Source: an uncultured Chitinophagaceae bacterium (GTDB lineage: Bacteria; Bacteroidota; Bacteroidia; Chitinophagales; Chitinophagaceae). Taken from it: a stretch of 64,000 nt of DNA. The stretch is from the NCBI GenBank assembly GCA_903884185.1, contig CAISDV010000089.1, forward strand, positions 62,001 to 126,000, written 5' to 3'. Of this stretch, positions 1-8,422 are shown piece by piece; within the stretch, counting starts at the first letter, position 1, and each line of letters opens with the position of its first letter. The notes beneath the pieces were generated by a model. The model had not been told where the DNA came from and ran no database searches. It saw nothing but the letters and a program-made list of their open reading frames with translations. A program made the position numbers and the translations under genes.

Positions 1-196
1 GTTCTGTTTTCACACCCATTTCCTGCAACAGGTCGATCAATAAATTCACATCAAGAATATCCGGGATATTGGTGATAGTAATTTTATCAGCAGTCAATAA
101 AACAGCGGACAGTACCTGCAATGCTTCATTCTTTGCTCCCTGCGGGGTGATCTCGCCCTTCAGTTTTTTACCACCAATGACTTCAAAAGATGACAT
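1..196 (-). CDS. murA: UDP-N-acetylglucosamine 1-carboxyvinyltransferase, N-terminal part only
   Basis: The first 65 codons of MurA, which transfers enolpyruvate from PEP to UDP-GlcNAc in the first committed cytoplasmic step of peptidoglycan synthesis. The visible protein begins MSSFEVIGGKKLKGEITPQG and continues into GAKNEAL, which matches the family's GAKN substrate-binding segment (the conserved Lys-Asn pair near residue 22), then an IPDILDVN segment typical of Bacteroidota MurA. The gene runs off the left edge of the window, so the catalytic Cys loop is not visible. It lies downstream of the DUF4290 gene on the same strand, an arrangement common in this phylum. The start is the ATG at 196-194; no better upstream start is in frame. 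Confidence 0.9.
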   Translation of the reverse strand, partial: MSSFEVIGGKKLKGEITPQGAKNEALQVLSAVLLTADKITITNIPDILDVNLLIDLLQEMGVKTE

Positions 197-235
197 GGGA
201 AATGATTTGACTCAACGAATATAGGACGCAAAGTA

Positions 236-284
236 TTCCTCTGTGTTTCTGTTCCCGAAACTTCGGGATCTGTGGCTAATAAAA
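236..284. repeat. Fragment of the CGCAGAG-type palindromic repeat carrying the 16-bp hairpin module
   Basis: Contains TCCCGAAACTTCGGGA at 253-268, a 7-bp stem with a 2-nt loop, flanked by CTCTGTGTTTCTGT and TCTGTGGC. The same 16-mer occurs inside related repeats at 12002, 23055, 27176 and, inverted, 28399. It lies in the gap between the DUF4290 gene and murA. Confidence 0.6.
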
Positions 285-362
285 AACTGATTTATTTAAG
301 GCATTCTAAAAACAAAAAAGACACCCTGTCCAGGATGTCTTTTGATAGAAATATGATCTATT

Positions 363-1139
363 CTAATAACGTTTTTTAAAATTGCGGTTATTGTTGTTGC
401 GGGTGTCGAATGCGCCGCCGGTATTGCCGCCGCGGTTATCTCTTCCACCACCATTATTATTTCTGTTGTTGCCACCACCGCCACCACGATTATCGCGGCT
501 ACCACCTGTATTGCGGTTATCCCTTCCACCTCTTCCTCCAAAATTCTGCCTGCGCCCGCCACTACCAGTCCTGCTGTACTCATCCCTTTCAAAGTTCTGG
601 TTGCGGTGTTTAATATATGGTGTAGCGCTGAATTCAAGTTGCCCGCCGGTGATGCTGTTCAGCTCGGTACGAATGGTATCATCATGCACCAGTTCTTTAT
701 GCCAGTTGCTGTATGCCAACTTCATATAATATGCAATTGCATTTGCAAAGCCCACTTTCTTTTCTGCATCTTCTTCTTTCAATGCTTTATCAATTACCAC
801 TTCCAGGTTCTTTCCTAAATGAGAATATTTTGGATAGCGCCTCGGATACGGTAATGGATCAGGCTTCGCTTTGTAAGTTTCTTTTTGTGGGATAGGATAT
901 GGGCTGTCAACATCCAGCTTAAAATCACTGATAAAGAAAAGATGATCCCACAGCATGTGGCGGAAATCCTCCACGTTGCGAAGATGCGGGTTCAGGAATC
1001 CCATCAGTTCTATGATCACCTTTGTTTGCTGGTTGCGTTTATCGCGGTCCTCTACCGTCAAAAGGTATTCCACCATCTTCTGGATATGGCGGCCATACTC
1101 CTTCATACCCAAATAATTCCGCGACGTATTGTATTCCAT
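363..1139 (-). CDS. DUF4290 domain protein with an RGG/Asn-Gly-rich C-terminal tail
   Basis: A 258-residue protein of a family found in Bacteroidota; its molecular function is unknown to me. Residues 1-185 or so are the conserved domain: it begins MEYNTSRNYLGMKEYGRHIQ, with later landmarks DRDKRNQ, LWDHLFFISDFKLDVDSPYP and KPDPLPYPRRYPKYSHLGKN. From about residue 190 the chain is low complexity, rich in Arg, Gly and Asn with several RGG/RDNRGG units, ending in NFKKRY; this resembles RNA-binding tails. I chose the ATG at 1139 because the family starts at MEYN; an ATG 33 bases further upstream is also in frame. It is co-oriented with murA. No signal peptide is seen, so it is probably cytoplasmic. 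Confidence 0.8.
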   Translation of the reverse strand: MEYNTSRNYLGMKEYGRHIQKMVEYLLTVEDRDKRNQQTKVIIELMGFLNPHLRNVEDFRHMLWDHLFFISDFKLDVDSPYPIPQKETYKAKPDPLPYPRRYPKYSHLGKNLEVVIDKALKEEDAEKKVGFANAIAYYMKLAYSNWHKELVHDDTIRTELNSITGGQLEFSATPYIKHRNQNFERDEYSRTGSGGRRQNFGGRGGRDNRNTGGSRDNRGGGGGNNRNNNGGGRDNRGGNTGGAFDTRNNNNRNFKKRY

Positions 1140-1232
1140 ATTCTCGAATGCCATGAAGGCAAATATAAGCATTACCCGCTAGACCGCACTTTTCGACCCT
1201 TTTTCTATTGCTGGGCTTTTTGACTTTGAGAA

Positions 1233-1264
1233 CCGGAAACTGGCAACTAGCAACCAGTAACCGG
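1233..1264. repeat. Palindromic intergenic repeat upstream of pheS
   Basis: CCGG-AA-ACTGG (1233-1243) is mirrored by CCAGT-AA-CCGG (1254-1264) around a 10-nt centre. The arms pair except at the symmetric AA positions. It lies between the divergent DUF4290 and pheS genes. Runs built from aactggcaac-like words are a common sort of intergenic repeat in this phylum. Confidence 0.5.
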
Positions 1265-1284
1265 CTCTTGCTTATCTTCGCCTA

Positions 1285-2316
1285 ATGGAACAACTGTTAA
1301 AACAGATAGCTGGATATAAAGAAGAAGTGACCTCATTTATGGCGTCAACTCCCGACGCGGCTGAGGAGTTCCGTATCAAGTGGCTCGGAACAAAAGGTTT
1401 GGTGAAGACCGTGATGAGTGAAATGAAAAATGTTCCCGCAGACCAGAGAAAAGAATTTGGGCAGGTGCTGAATGAATTCAAATTATTTGTTGAAGCAAAA
1501 TACGAATCATTAAAAGAGACTGGCCAGGGAAATGCAGGTGCTGGAGTATCAGATATTGACTGGTCGCTTCCCGGAGACCCCACTCCAGTGGGTAGTCGCC
1601 ATCCATTGAGTATTGTCCGCAACCAGGTTGTTTCCATTTTCAGCAGGCTGGGTTTTGCTGTGGCTGAAGGGCCGGAGATAGAAGACGATTGGCACAATTT
1701 CGGCGCCATGAATCTTCCCGAAGACCATCCTGCGCGTGATATGCAGGACACCTTTTATATTAACCGCGATCCTGCCTGGTTATTGCGCACGCATACCAGC
1801 AGTGTGCAGGCAAGGGTAATGGAAAAACAGAAACCGCCGATACGTGTGATATGCCCCGGGCGTGTGTACCGCAATGAGACCATCAGCGCAAGGGCGCATT
1901 GCTTTTTTCACCAGGTAGAGGGTTTATATATTGATGAGAATGTAAGTTTCGCCGACCTGAAACAAACGCTGTACTTTTTTGTGCAGGAGATGTTTGGAAA
2001 GGATGTGAAGATCCGTTTCAGGCCAAGTTATTTTCCTTTCACAGAGCCAAGTGCAGAAATGGATATCAGTTGTTTGATCTGTGGTGGCAGTGGTTGCAAT
2101 GTTTGCAAGCATACCGGATGGGTGGAAATATTAGGAAGCGGAATGGTGCATCCAAAAGTGCTGGAGAATTTTAATATTGATCCCGAAAAATATACAGGCT
2201 TTGCATTTGGAATGGGTGTGGAAAGGATCTGCCAGCTGAAATACCGTGTGAATGATTTGCGTCTTTACTCTCAAAATGATATTCGTTTCCTGAAACAATT
2301 TACCGGTGCTGTCTGA
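1285..2316 (+). CDS. pheS: Phenylalanyl-tRNA synthetase alpha subunit
   Basis: The catalytic alpha subunit of the (alpha-beta)2 phenylalanine-tRNA ligase in the cytoplasm. It is 343 residues, the normal length. The N-terminal part (about 1-90) is the helical arm that contacts tRNA. The class II catalytic domain follows: GSRHPLSIV, the motif 2 area RVICPGRVYRNETISARAH, FHQVEGLYID, and motif 3 as GFAFGMGVERICQLKY near residues 308-322. A CLICGG/CNVCKHTGW pair of Cys clusters near 265-280 is as expected for the family. The ATG is only 4 bases after a TATCTTCG (1273-1280) that resembles a -7 element with one mismatch, so the transcript may have almost no leader. recO follows after 11 bases. pheT is not in the window. 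Confidence 0.96.
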   Translation: MEQLLKQIAGYKEEVTSFMASTPDAAEEFRIKWLGTKGLVKTVMSEMKNVPADQRKEFGQVLNEFKLFVEAKYESLKETGQGNAGAGVSDIDWSLPGDPTPVGSRHPLSIVRNQVVSIFSRLGFAVAEGPEIEDDWHNFGAMNLPEDHPARDMQDTFYINRDPAWLLRTHTSSVQARVMEKQKPPIRVICPGRVYRNETISARAHCFFHQVEGLYIDENVSFADLKQTLYFFVQEMFGKDVKIRFRPSYFPFTEPSAEMDISCLICGGSGCNVCKHTGWVEILGSGMVHPKVLENFNIDPEKYTGFAFGMGVERICQLKYRVNDLRLYSQNDIRFLKQFTGAV

Positions 2317-2327
2317 TATCTTTCACC

Positions 2328-3065
2328 ATGACACACAAGACCAAAGGCATTGTTCTCCGCACCCTGAAATATGGTGAAACCAGCGTCATTACTACGGTCT
2401 ACACAGAATTGTTTGGCATCCAGAGTTATATTGTAAAGGGCATCAGGCAGTCATCCAAAAGATCACAGGGCAAAGCAAATTATTTCCAGGCGGGCGCTAT
2501 TCTTGAAATGGAAGCGTATCATAATGAGTTGAAGCAACTGCAATTCATTAAAGAATTTGAATGGAGTTATTTGTTTGAGAAGATACATTTTGATGTAGTA
2601 CGAAATGCAGCAGCGATGTATATTATAGAATTGTTGCACCATAGCCTCAAGCAACCGGAAGCCAATCCCGATCTATTTTATCTCGCAGAAGAAACATTAA
2701 AACAATTAGACAAAGGAAGCAATGGAATGGTGGCCAACCTGCCACTTTATTTTACACTTCATTTGGGAAGTGAGCTGGGTTTCAGGATACAGGGTGTTTA
2801 TTCTGATCAAACACCTGTACTTGATCTGCAGCAGGGATTTTTTGTTGAGGAAGAAGCAGGGCACCCATACTCCATTACGGGCGACCTGGCAAAACTGGCT
2901 TCGGAAATTCATTCTATCACCAACTATGAGGCGTTGGAAAATATTCATTTGAACAGGAATACCCGGAGGCGTTTACTGGAAGCTTTCCTTCAATATATCT
3001 CACTGCATATTTCAGATTTTGGGGAGATGAGAAGCATTGCAGTGTTGCAGGAGGTGTTGGATTAA
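2328..3065 (+). CDS. recO: DNA repair protein RecO
   Basis: A recombination mediator that helps load RecA on SSB-coated single-stranded DNA together with RecR. It is 245 residues, normal for RecO. The N-terminal OB-fold is recognised by THKTKGIVLRTLKYGETSVI and TVYTELFGIQSYIVKGIRQ, followed by the helical C-terminal region (VRNAAAMYIIELLHHSL, LYFTLHLGSELGFRIQGVYS). The Cys residues of a zinc site present in some RecO proteins are not evident. It starts 11 bases after pheS on the same strand, so the two are probably co-transcribed, and its 3' end faces the amidohydrolase gene with only an 11-base gap. Confidence 0.93.
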   Translation: MTHKTKGIVLRTLKYGETSVITTVYTELFGIQSYIVKGIRQSSKRSQGKANYFQAGAILEMEAYHNELKQLQFIKEFEWSYLFEKIHFDVVRNAAAMYIIELLHHSLKQPEANPDLFYLAEETLKQLDKGSNGMVANLPLYFTLHLGSELGFRIQGVYSDQTPVLDLQQGFFVEEEAGHPYSITGDLAKLASEIHSITNYEALENIHLNRNTRRRLLEAFLQYISLHISDFGEMRSIAVLQEVLD

Positions 3066-3076
3066 ACAAATCGACT

Positions 3077-4246
3077 TTATAAAATTCTCCTGGAAACAGC
3101 GTCTTTATCGATCATTTCATTAGTTATTTTCTCAATAAACACGATTCCGGGCCGTTTTCCCTTCTCAAAGCTACCAAGTTGATCTTGCATCTGCAAAGCT
3201 TCGGCGCCATTTTGAGTGGCCCATTTCAGGATCTCTGTTTGAGGGATAGAAGGAAATTTTTTGGTGATGGTTTTTATTTCATCCAGGATGTTCAGGCTCC
3301 AGTTGCTCGCCAGGCTGTCGGTCCCAACCACCATTTTGCAACCATGTTTGCGGAATAGCTCTACTGGTGGGGTAGCCTCTTCTATATATTGATTGGCATT
3401 TAAACAAAGGCAAAGAAAAAAGCCATTCCCGTTAACCAACTTCACATCTTCTTCTTTCATAAAAGTATTGTGCACCAGCAAAACATTTTCTGCATTCGAC
3501 AATTTTGGTAATGTTGATTGAAGGCTGCTTTTATTTGTTGGATTGAAAAAAGAAATATCCATATTCATCTTTTGGTACATGCGGGTAAGATCGCCGGTAC
3601 CATTAATAAAAAATTCATCTTCAAAAGAAGTTTCCTGGTTATGTATGGTGATGGTTTTATTTTGGAAAAATGGAATGAGATAATTCCATAATTCATCCGA
3701 AACAGAATAAGGTGCGTGTGGTGATAAAGAAGTAGAAGGAAATTGTGCGATGAATGCATCATAATATTCTTTGCTTCTTGTAAAGCGCTGCCCTGCTACA
3801 TTTGGCAGCCAGCCACTAGCTTCAATAAAATTATAATAATGTATCCTGCGTTTTGATTTTTGTGCGAGTGTCAAAACATTATTACAAATATCTCCAACAG
3901 CAACAATTCCATTTTCAAACATTTCATCTTCTGCTTTTGTAATAGCATCCAGGATTTCTTCTTCGGGGAAATGCCTTTGTGTTACCACATTAAAAACAAA
4001 ATCCACCAACCCTGTTTTTTCAGGTAGCAGATTTTTCATGTGGCTTAATTCAAGATGGCAGTGGCAATTAATAAAACCCGGCGACAACATTCCATTAAAA
4101 TATTGAATACCATCACCAGCATCAGTTGCTTTGATAATCTCTTCTACTGTTCCATTTTTTGAAACAATCAACGCATACTCCTTCCCAAGCATTTCGGTGC
4201 CTGTAAAAAGATGGTCCGCCTGAAATTTTCTGTAATCCACGTACAA
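3077..4246 (-). CDS. Amidohydrolase-superfamily deaminase (aminodeoxyfutalosine / S-adenosylhomocysteine deaminase-like)
   Basis: A cytoplasmic metal-dependent hydrolase of 389 residues. The metal-binding signature is clear: LSPGFINCHCHLELSHM near residues 54-70 (HxH), a TIHNQE histidine near 200, VHNTF near 260, and the catalytic Asp in VVGTDSLASN near 310. The order matches the ATZ/TRZ-like subgroup, which includes S-adenosylhomocysteine deaminases and the aminodeoxyfutalosine deaminase of the futalosine menaquinone route. The latter is attractive in Chitinophagaceae but no mqn gene is nearby, so the substrate is open. It is a single gene, convergent with recO and divergent from rplM. The start MYVDYRKF is the first good ATG. 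Confidence 0.75.
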   Translation of the reverse strand: MYVDYRKFQADHLFTGTEMLGKEYALIVSKNGTVEEIIKATDAGDGIQYFNGMLSPGFINCHCHLELSHMKNLLPEKTGLVDFVFNVVTQRHFPEEEILDAITKAEDEMFENGIVAVGDICNNVLTLAQKSKRRIHYYNFIEASGWLPNVAGQRFTRSKEYYDAFIAQFPSTSLSPHAPYSVSDELWNYLIPFFQNKTITIHNQETSFEDEFFINGTGDLTRMYQKMNMDISFFNPTNKSSLQSTLPKLSNAENVLLVHNTFMKEEDVKLVNGNGFFLCLCLNANQYIEEATPPVELFRKHGCKMVVGTDSLASNWSLNILDEIKTITKKFPSIPQTEILKWATQNGAEALQMQDQLGSFEKGKRPGIVFIEKITNEMIDKDAVSRRIL

Positions 4247-4424
4247 AATCGGTTTGTTTCAAAAATCAATCTTTTTATTGGTAAAGGCGGGTTATTAGGG
4301 CCGAAAGATTTAAATAATGGGCTGAGGAGCGGCCTTCCATTTCAAATCATTTAAAATATCAGTCAAAATATTTATTGATTATCAATCATTTATAAAGATT
4401 CAATCAAAAATACTTCCTCAAATC

Positions 4425-4457
4425 TTTGGAAAATCAACCCATAGCCTCCTACCTTTG
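4425..4457 (+). promoter_or_regulatory. Bacteroidota-type promoter for rplM-rpsI
   Basis: TTTG at 4425-4428, then 21 bases, then TACCTTTG at 4450-4457, a perfect TAnnTTTG -7 element. Transcription should start near 4463, leaving a leader of about 65 bases before the rplM ATG at 4527. The leader contains a short CCCGaaaaaaaCGGG stem (4462-4476) and could host autogenous control by L13, but I cannot show that. Confidence 0.65.
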
Positions 4458-4526
4458 CACTCCCGAAAAAAACGGGATAATTTAAGCCACGGGATAGCGC
4501 TGGCTAAACTTAAACAGACCATCATT

Positions 4527-4970
4527 ATGAGTAAACTTCATTTCACCACCAAGCATGCGAATGCGGCTACCGTTAAACACAACTGGTATGTTGTGGACGG
4601 TACTAATCAAACCGTAGGACGTGTATGCGCTAAGATTGCAGCAGTACTTCGCGGCAAGAACAAAGCATATTACACTCCTCACGTTGATTGCGGCGATTAT
4701 GTGATCGTCATCAATGCAGAAAAAGTTGTTTTAACAGGCAACAAAGGCGAAGACAAAATGTATATCAATTACTCTGGTTACCCAGGTGGTAAAAAAGAAG
4801 AAGCAGCTGTTGACCTGCTGAAACGCCGTCCGGAAGTGGTTGTGGAAAGGGCTGTAAAAGGGATGCTTCCTAAAAATCGCCTCGGCCGTAAGATGTACAA
4901 GAAATTGTTTGTATATGTTGGTGCGGCACATCCGCATTCAGCACAGCAACCAAAAGAATTAAAATTTTAA
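4527..4970 (+). CDS. rplM: 50S ribosomal protein L13 (uL13)
   Basis: A 147-residue ribosomal protein, early in 50S assembly. Recognised by [47 protein letters not shown] and the C-terminal [18 protein letters not shown]. The reading frame is open upstream to 4455, but the family start [12 protein letters not shown] fits the ATG at 4527, and the likely promoter at 4425-4457 overlaps the frame extension, so the longer version is not real. rpsI follows after 17 bases. Confidence 0.96.
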   Translation: MSKLHFTTKHANAATVKHNWYVVDGTNQTVGRVCAKIAAVLRGKNKAYYTPHVDCGDYVIVINAEKVVLTGNKGEDKMYINYSGYPGGKKEEAAVDLLKRRPEVVVERAVKGMLPKNRLGRKMYKKLFVYVGAAHPHSAQQPKELKF

Positions 4971-4987
4971 ATTCCAAATTCAAATAA

Positions 4988-5377
4988 ATGGAAAAGCAAA
5001 AAAATGCAGTTGGTCGCCGTAAAGAAGCCGTTACCCGCGTATTCTTAAGCAAGGGTGATGGTAAGATCACGGTGAATGACAAAGATTACAAAGCGTATTT
5101 CCCACTGGTGTATTTACAGAACCAGGTAGAAGCGCCTTTAAAGTCCACTGAAGTATTGGGCAAATTTGATATACTCGTGAATGCGCAGGGTGGTGGCTTA
5201 AAAGGCCAGGCCGAAGCGATCAAACTGGGTATCGCCCGTGTTTTATTGGAAGTGAACCCTGAGTTCCGCCCTATCTTAAAAGCTGCAGGCCACCTGAAAC
5301 GTGACCCACGCGGTGTTGAACGTAAGAAGTTCGGCCATAAGAAAGCGCGCAGAAGCTTCCAGTTCAGCAAACGTTAA
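4988..5377 (+). CDS. rpsI: 30S ribosomal protein S9 (uS9)
   Basis: A 129-residue ribosomal protein whose C-terminal tail reaches the P-site tRNA. Recognised by AVGRRKEAVTRVFLSKGDGKI, LVNAQGGGLKGQAEAIKLGIARVL and the family ending GHKKARRSFQFSKR. The second member of the rplM-rpsI operon, which is conserved across bacteria. rpsB follows 78 bases later; that gap has no obvious terminator, so rpsB may be partly read through. Confidence 0.97.
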   Translation: MEKQKNAVGRRKEAVTRVFLSKGDGKITVNDKDYKAYFPLVYLQNQVEAPLKSTEVLGKFDILVNAQGGGLKGQAEAIKLGIARVLLEVNPEFRPILKAAGHLKRDPRGVERKKFGHKKARRSFQFSKR

Positions 5378-5455
5378 TCGTATCAAACAAAATACAGGAG
5401 GCAGGCTCGCGCTTGCAACCGGTATCATCATAAAAAAATATAATAAGAAAATAAG

Positions 5456-6334
5456 ATGGAAAATAACACTTCATTGCAACAGCAACTTTTGGAAGCCGGT
5501 GTTCACTTTGGCCACCTGCGTAAGAAGTGGAATCCTAAGATGTTACCTTACATCTTTGCTGAGAAGAAAGGTATCCATATCATTGACCTGAACAAAACTG
5601 TTGACCACCTGCAGGAAACTGCAGCTGCTTTGAAGCAGATCGCAAAGAGTGGTAAGAAGATCATGTTCGTGGCTACAAAGAAGCAAGCGAAAGAGATCGT
5701 AACAGAATGTGCTAAGAGAGTGAACATGCCTTATGCCACAGAACGCTGGCTGGGTGGTATGCTTACCAACTTCAACACAGTTCGTAAGAGTGTGAAGAAA
5801 ATGCAGAGCATTGAAAAGATGCTGGGTGATGGAAGTGCAGAAAGCCTTACAAAAAAAGAACGCCTGACGCTTAGCCGTGATAAAGAAAAAATGGAAAAAG
5901 TATTGGGTGGAATTTCCCAGCTGGGCCGTTTGCCTGCAGCGCTTTTCCTGGTTGATATAGGCCACGAACATATTGCACTGGCAGAAGCAAAACGCCTTGG
6001 CATCACAACTTTTGGAATGGTAGATACCAACTGCGATCCGAATAAAGTTGATTTCGCGATACCTTCTAATGATGATGCTACCAAGTCAATTGCTATCATC
6101 ACCAATTATATAGCAGCCGCTATTGCAGAAGGATTGGCAGAACGCCAGGCAAGCAAAGACGAAGAAGAATCAAGTGAAGACAATAATGAGAACGAAGCAA
6201 AAGCGCGCAGGTTAGAAGCCGAAGCACAAGCTGAAGGTGGCCGTGGCCGTCGTCGTGGCGGAAGCAGCGACAATGCTCCGGGAGGTGCGCCAAAACGCCG
6301 TGTTCCGGGTAATCGCCGCCCTGCAGGAAGGTAA
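5456..6334 (+). CDS. rpsB: 30S ribosomal protein S2 (uS2) with an Arg-Gly-rich C-terminal extension
   Basis: S2 of the 30S subunit. The core (about residues 1-225) is standard: LLEAGVHFGHLRKKWNPKM, the IIDLNKTVDHL segment, WLGGMLTNFNTVRKSVKKM, ALFLVDIGHEHIALAEAKRLGI, DTNCDPNKVDFAIPSNDDA. Residues 235-292 extend beyond many S2 proteins: first an acidic stretch (DEEESSEDNNENEA), then a basic Arg/Gly tail (GGRGRRRGG and a proline-containing end). Bacteroidota S2 proteins often carry such extensions; their role is not established to my knowledge. It is followed by a strong terminator and then tsf, the usual S2-EF-Ts order. Confidence 0.96.
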   Translation: MENNTSLQQQLLEAGVHFGHLRKKWNPKMLPYIFAEKKGIHIIDLNKTVDHLQETAAALKQIAKSGKKIMFVATKKQAKEIVTECAKRVNMPYATERWLGGMLTNFNTVRKSVKKMQSIEKMLGDGSAESLTKKERLTLSRDKEKMEKVLGGISQLGRLPAALFLVDIGHEHIALAEAKRLGITTFGMVDTNCDPNKVDFAIPSNDDATKSIAIITNYIAAAIAEGLAERQASKDEEESSEDNNENEAKARRLEAEAQAEGGRGRRRGGSSDNAPGGAPKRRVPGNRRPAGR

Positions 6335-6354
6335 ACTTGTCATGCAAATCATTC

Positions 6355-6401
6355 GGGCCATTGATCATCCCTAATACTGATTTGATCATTGGCCCTTTTT
6401 T
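6355..6401 (+). terminator. Rho-independent terminator after rpsB
   Basis: GGGCCA-T-TGATCA at 6355-6367 pairs with TGATCA-T-TGGCCC at 6383-6395 (12 pairs and one T-T mismatch) around a 15-base loop, followed by a run of six T. Confidence 0.9.
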
Positions 6402-6510
6402 ATAAAACACAATCGCTTTGATTGCTGTCAGTTACAGAGATAATGGATCATGTTTCCCTTTTGTATCCATTTTTAATCATTTGATAATGAGACTGACAAA
6501 ATGCAGCAGA

Positions 6511-6518
6511 TAATTTTG
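6511..6518 (+). promoter_or_regulatory. Likely -7 element of the tsf promoter
   Basis: TAATTTTG matches TAnnTTTG. The nearest upstream TTTG (6480-6483) is 27 bases away, more than the usual 19-23, so the -33 half is weak. The preceding rpsB terminator makes a separate tsf promoter necessary. Confidence 0.5.
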
Positions 6519-6564
6519 CGGCACAATCTTAGCAAAACACATTGCAAATTTTAAAACTTTTTTT

Positions 6565-7407
6565 ATGAGTACAGTTGTAGCAATAACAGCAGCCGATATC
6601 AATAAATTGAGACAGGCTACGGGGGCAGGTATGATGGACTGCCGTAAAGCATTAACAGAAGCGGGTGGCGATTTTGAAGGCGCCATCGACTGGTTGCGTA
6701 AACAGGGACAGAAAGTAGCGGCTAAACGCAGCGACCGTGAAGCGAAAGAAGGAGTGATCCTTGCAAAGACAACAGCAGACCACAAAACAGGATTGATCGT
6801 TTGGGTAAGTTGTGAAACTGATTTCGTTTCCAAGAATGCAGACTTTGTTGCATTTGCACAAAGCATTACCGACGCAGCCATTACCAATAATGTAAAGAGC
6901 ATAGAAGAACTGAACGAAGTAACCGTTAACGGTGCTAAAGTATCAGACCTTATCAATGATAAATTAGCGGCTATCGGTGAAAAGATCGGTATCGTAAGAT
7001 TCGAAAGAGTGGAAGCGCCTTATGTTGCCTCTTATATCCACCATTCAAACCGTATGGGTGTTTTGGTAGGATTAAATAAAGAAGCTGCTGAAGCGGGTAA
7101 AGATGTTGCCATGCAGATCGCAGCAATGAACCCATTGGCAGTTGATGCAAAGAGCATTCCTGCAGAAGCTATCGACAGGGAAAGAGCTATCGTGGTAGAA
7201 ACCATGAAAGCTGATCCTAAAATGGCCGGCAAGCCAGATGAGATGATCTCCAAGATCGCTGAAGGCAAGCTGAATGTGTTCTTCAAAGAACAGACCTTAC
7301 TGGCACAGGCGTTTGTAAAGGATGGCAGCAAGAGTGTGGCCGACTACCTGAAAAGTGTAGATGCAGGCCTGGAGGTGACAGAATTCAAAAGGGTGGCTTT
7401 AGGATAA
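6565..7407 (+). CDS. tsf: Elongation factor Ts
   Basis: The nucleotide exchange factor for EF-Tu in the cytoplasm, 280 residues. The N-terminal UBA-like domain is clear: ITAADINKLRQATGAGMMDCRKALTEA, then DWLRKQGQKVAAKRSDREAKEG, VSCETDFVSKNADF (the TDFV motif that contacts EF-Tu), and YIHHSNRMGVLVGL, VAMQIAAMNP and LLAQAFVKD further along. It has its own apparent promoter (-7 at 6511) and its own terminator (7428-7458), so it is probably a single transcription unit between rpsB and pyrH. Confidence 0.97.
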   Translation: MSTVVAITAADINKLRQATGAGMMDCRKALTEAGGDFEGAIDWLRKQGQKVAAKRSDREAKEGVILAKTTADHKTGLIVWVSCETDFVSKNADFVAFAQSITDAAITNNVKSIEELNEVTVNGAKVSDLINDKLAAIGEKIGIVRFERVEAPYVASYIHHSNRMGVLVGLNKEAAEAGKDVAMQIAAMNPLAVDAKSIPAEAIDRERAIVVETMKADPKMAGKPDEMISKIAEGKLNVFFKEQTLLAQAFVKDGSKSVADYLKSVDAGLEVTEFKRVALG

Positions 7408-7427
7408 TTTTTAATACATCAGTGGAA

Positions 7428-7458
7428 GGGGAATGTGCATGGCATGTTCCCCTTTTTT
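7428..7458 (+). terminator. Rho-independent terminator after tsf
   Basis: GGGGAATGTGC at 7428-7438 and GCATGTTCCCC at 7442-7452 form an 11-pair stem (two G-U wobbles) with a 3-base loop, followed by six T. Confidence 0.9.
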
Positions 7459-7479
7459 ATTGGGTTGATGGAAGGGTAA

Positions 7480-7602
7480 TTTCTAATTGGCTTTTAATGC
7501 GGGACGATATATCTAATCCTCCGAATAATAGTCATATGGCTATCAATCGGGGGTTACAAGGTTAGAATCCTATTAATCATCAAATCCTAAAAATCCTAGT
7601 AA
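7480..7602. repeat. Degenerate AATCCT-type intergenic repeat
   Basis: The tsf-pyrH gap contains repeated AATCCT words (ctaatcct, gaatcctatt, aaatcctaaaaatcctag), related to the better preserved copies at 24632, 28256 and 41005. No gene or clear promoter is seen in the rest of 7459-7662. Confidence 0.45.
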
Positions 7603-7662
7603 AAAATCCTCGTCATTATTGCTAAAAAAACAGGTTCTTTGCAATCGAAATAAAAACACCCC

Positions 7663-8382
7663 ATGCTCCCAAAATACAAACGTATCCTTCTCAAATTATC
7701 TGGCGAAGCTTTGTTAGGCGATAACGCAAACAGCCCTGATCCATTTGATGCCAAGATCATTGAACAATATGCCAATGATATTAAATTGGTTACGGACCTG
7801 GGAGTACAAGTGGCGATAGTAATTGGTGGGGGAAATATTTATCGCGGAATGAATGAGGCAGAAAGCGGAATTGAAAGAGCACATGGTGATTATATGGGGA
7901 TGCTTGCAACAGTGATCAATGGAATGGCAATGCAGGCGATGCTGGAAAAAATTGGTGTGTATACAAGATTGCAAAGCGCTATCAATATGGAACAGGTGGC
8001 TGAACCTTATATCCGCCGCAAAGCCATGCGTCATTTGGAAAAAGGGCGTGTAGTGATCTTTGGTGCGGGAACAGGGAACCCTTATTTCACAACAGATACA
8101 GCAGGTAGCTTGCGTGCCATTGAAATGAAAGCAGATGTGATCTTAAAAGGAACAAGAGTAGATGGTATCTACAGTGCTGATCCGGAGAAAGACCCTGATG
8201 CAAAAAGATTTGAGAAGATCAGTTTTGACGAATGTATCAAACAGAATTTAAAAGTGATGGATATGACAGCATTCACTTTGTGTATGGAAAATAAACTGCC
8301 TATCATTGTATCTGATATGAATACACCGGGTAATTTATTAGATGTAGTACAGGGAATGAATGTTGGAACATTGGTAAGCTGA
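7663..8382 (+). CDS. pyrH: Uridylate (UMP) kinase
   Basis: Phosphorylates UMP to UDP in pyrimidine nucleotide synthesis; the bacterial hexameric enzyme of the amino acid kinase family. It is 239 residues, normal. Signatures: [16 protein letters not shown] at the N-terminus, [13 protein letters not shown] (phosphate-binding glycine loop), [40 protein letters not shown] (UMP/ATP pocket), [17 protein letters not shown]. It completes the rplM-rpsI-rpsB-tsf-pyrH block. frr, the usual next gene, is replaced here by a TolC-like gene. Confidence 0.96.
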   Translation: MLPKYKRILLKLSGEALLGDNANSPDPFDAKIIEQYANDIKLVTDLGVQVAIVIGGGNIYRGMNEAESGIERAHGDYMGMLATVINGMAMQAMLEKIGVYTRLQSAINMEQVAEPYIRRKAMRHLEKGRVVIFGAGTGNPYFTTDTAGSLRAIEMKADVILKGTRVDGIYSADPEKDPDAKRFEKISFDECIKQNLKVMDMTAFTLCMENKLPIIVSDMNTPGNLLDVVQGMNVGTLVS

Positions 8383-8422
8383 TCCATATGAGAATAACAT
8401 CAATCAATTGGTAACCTATTCT

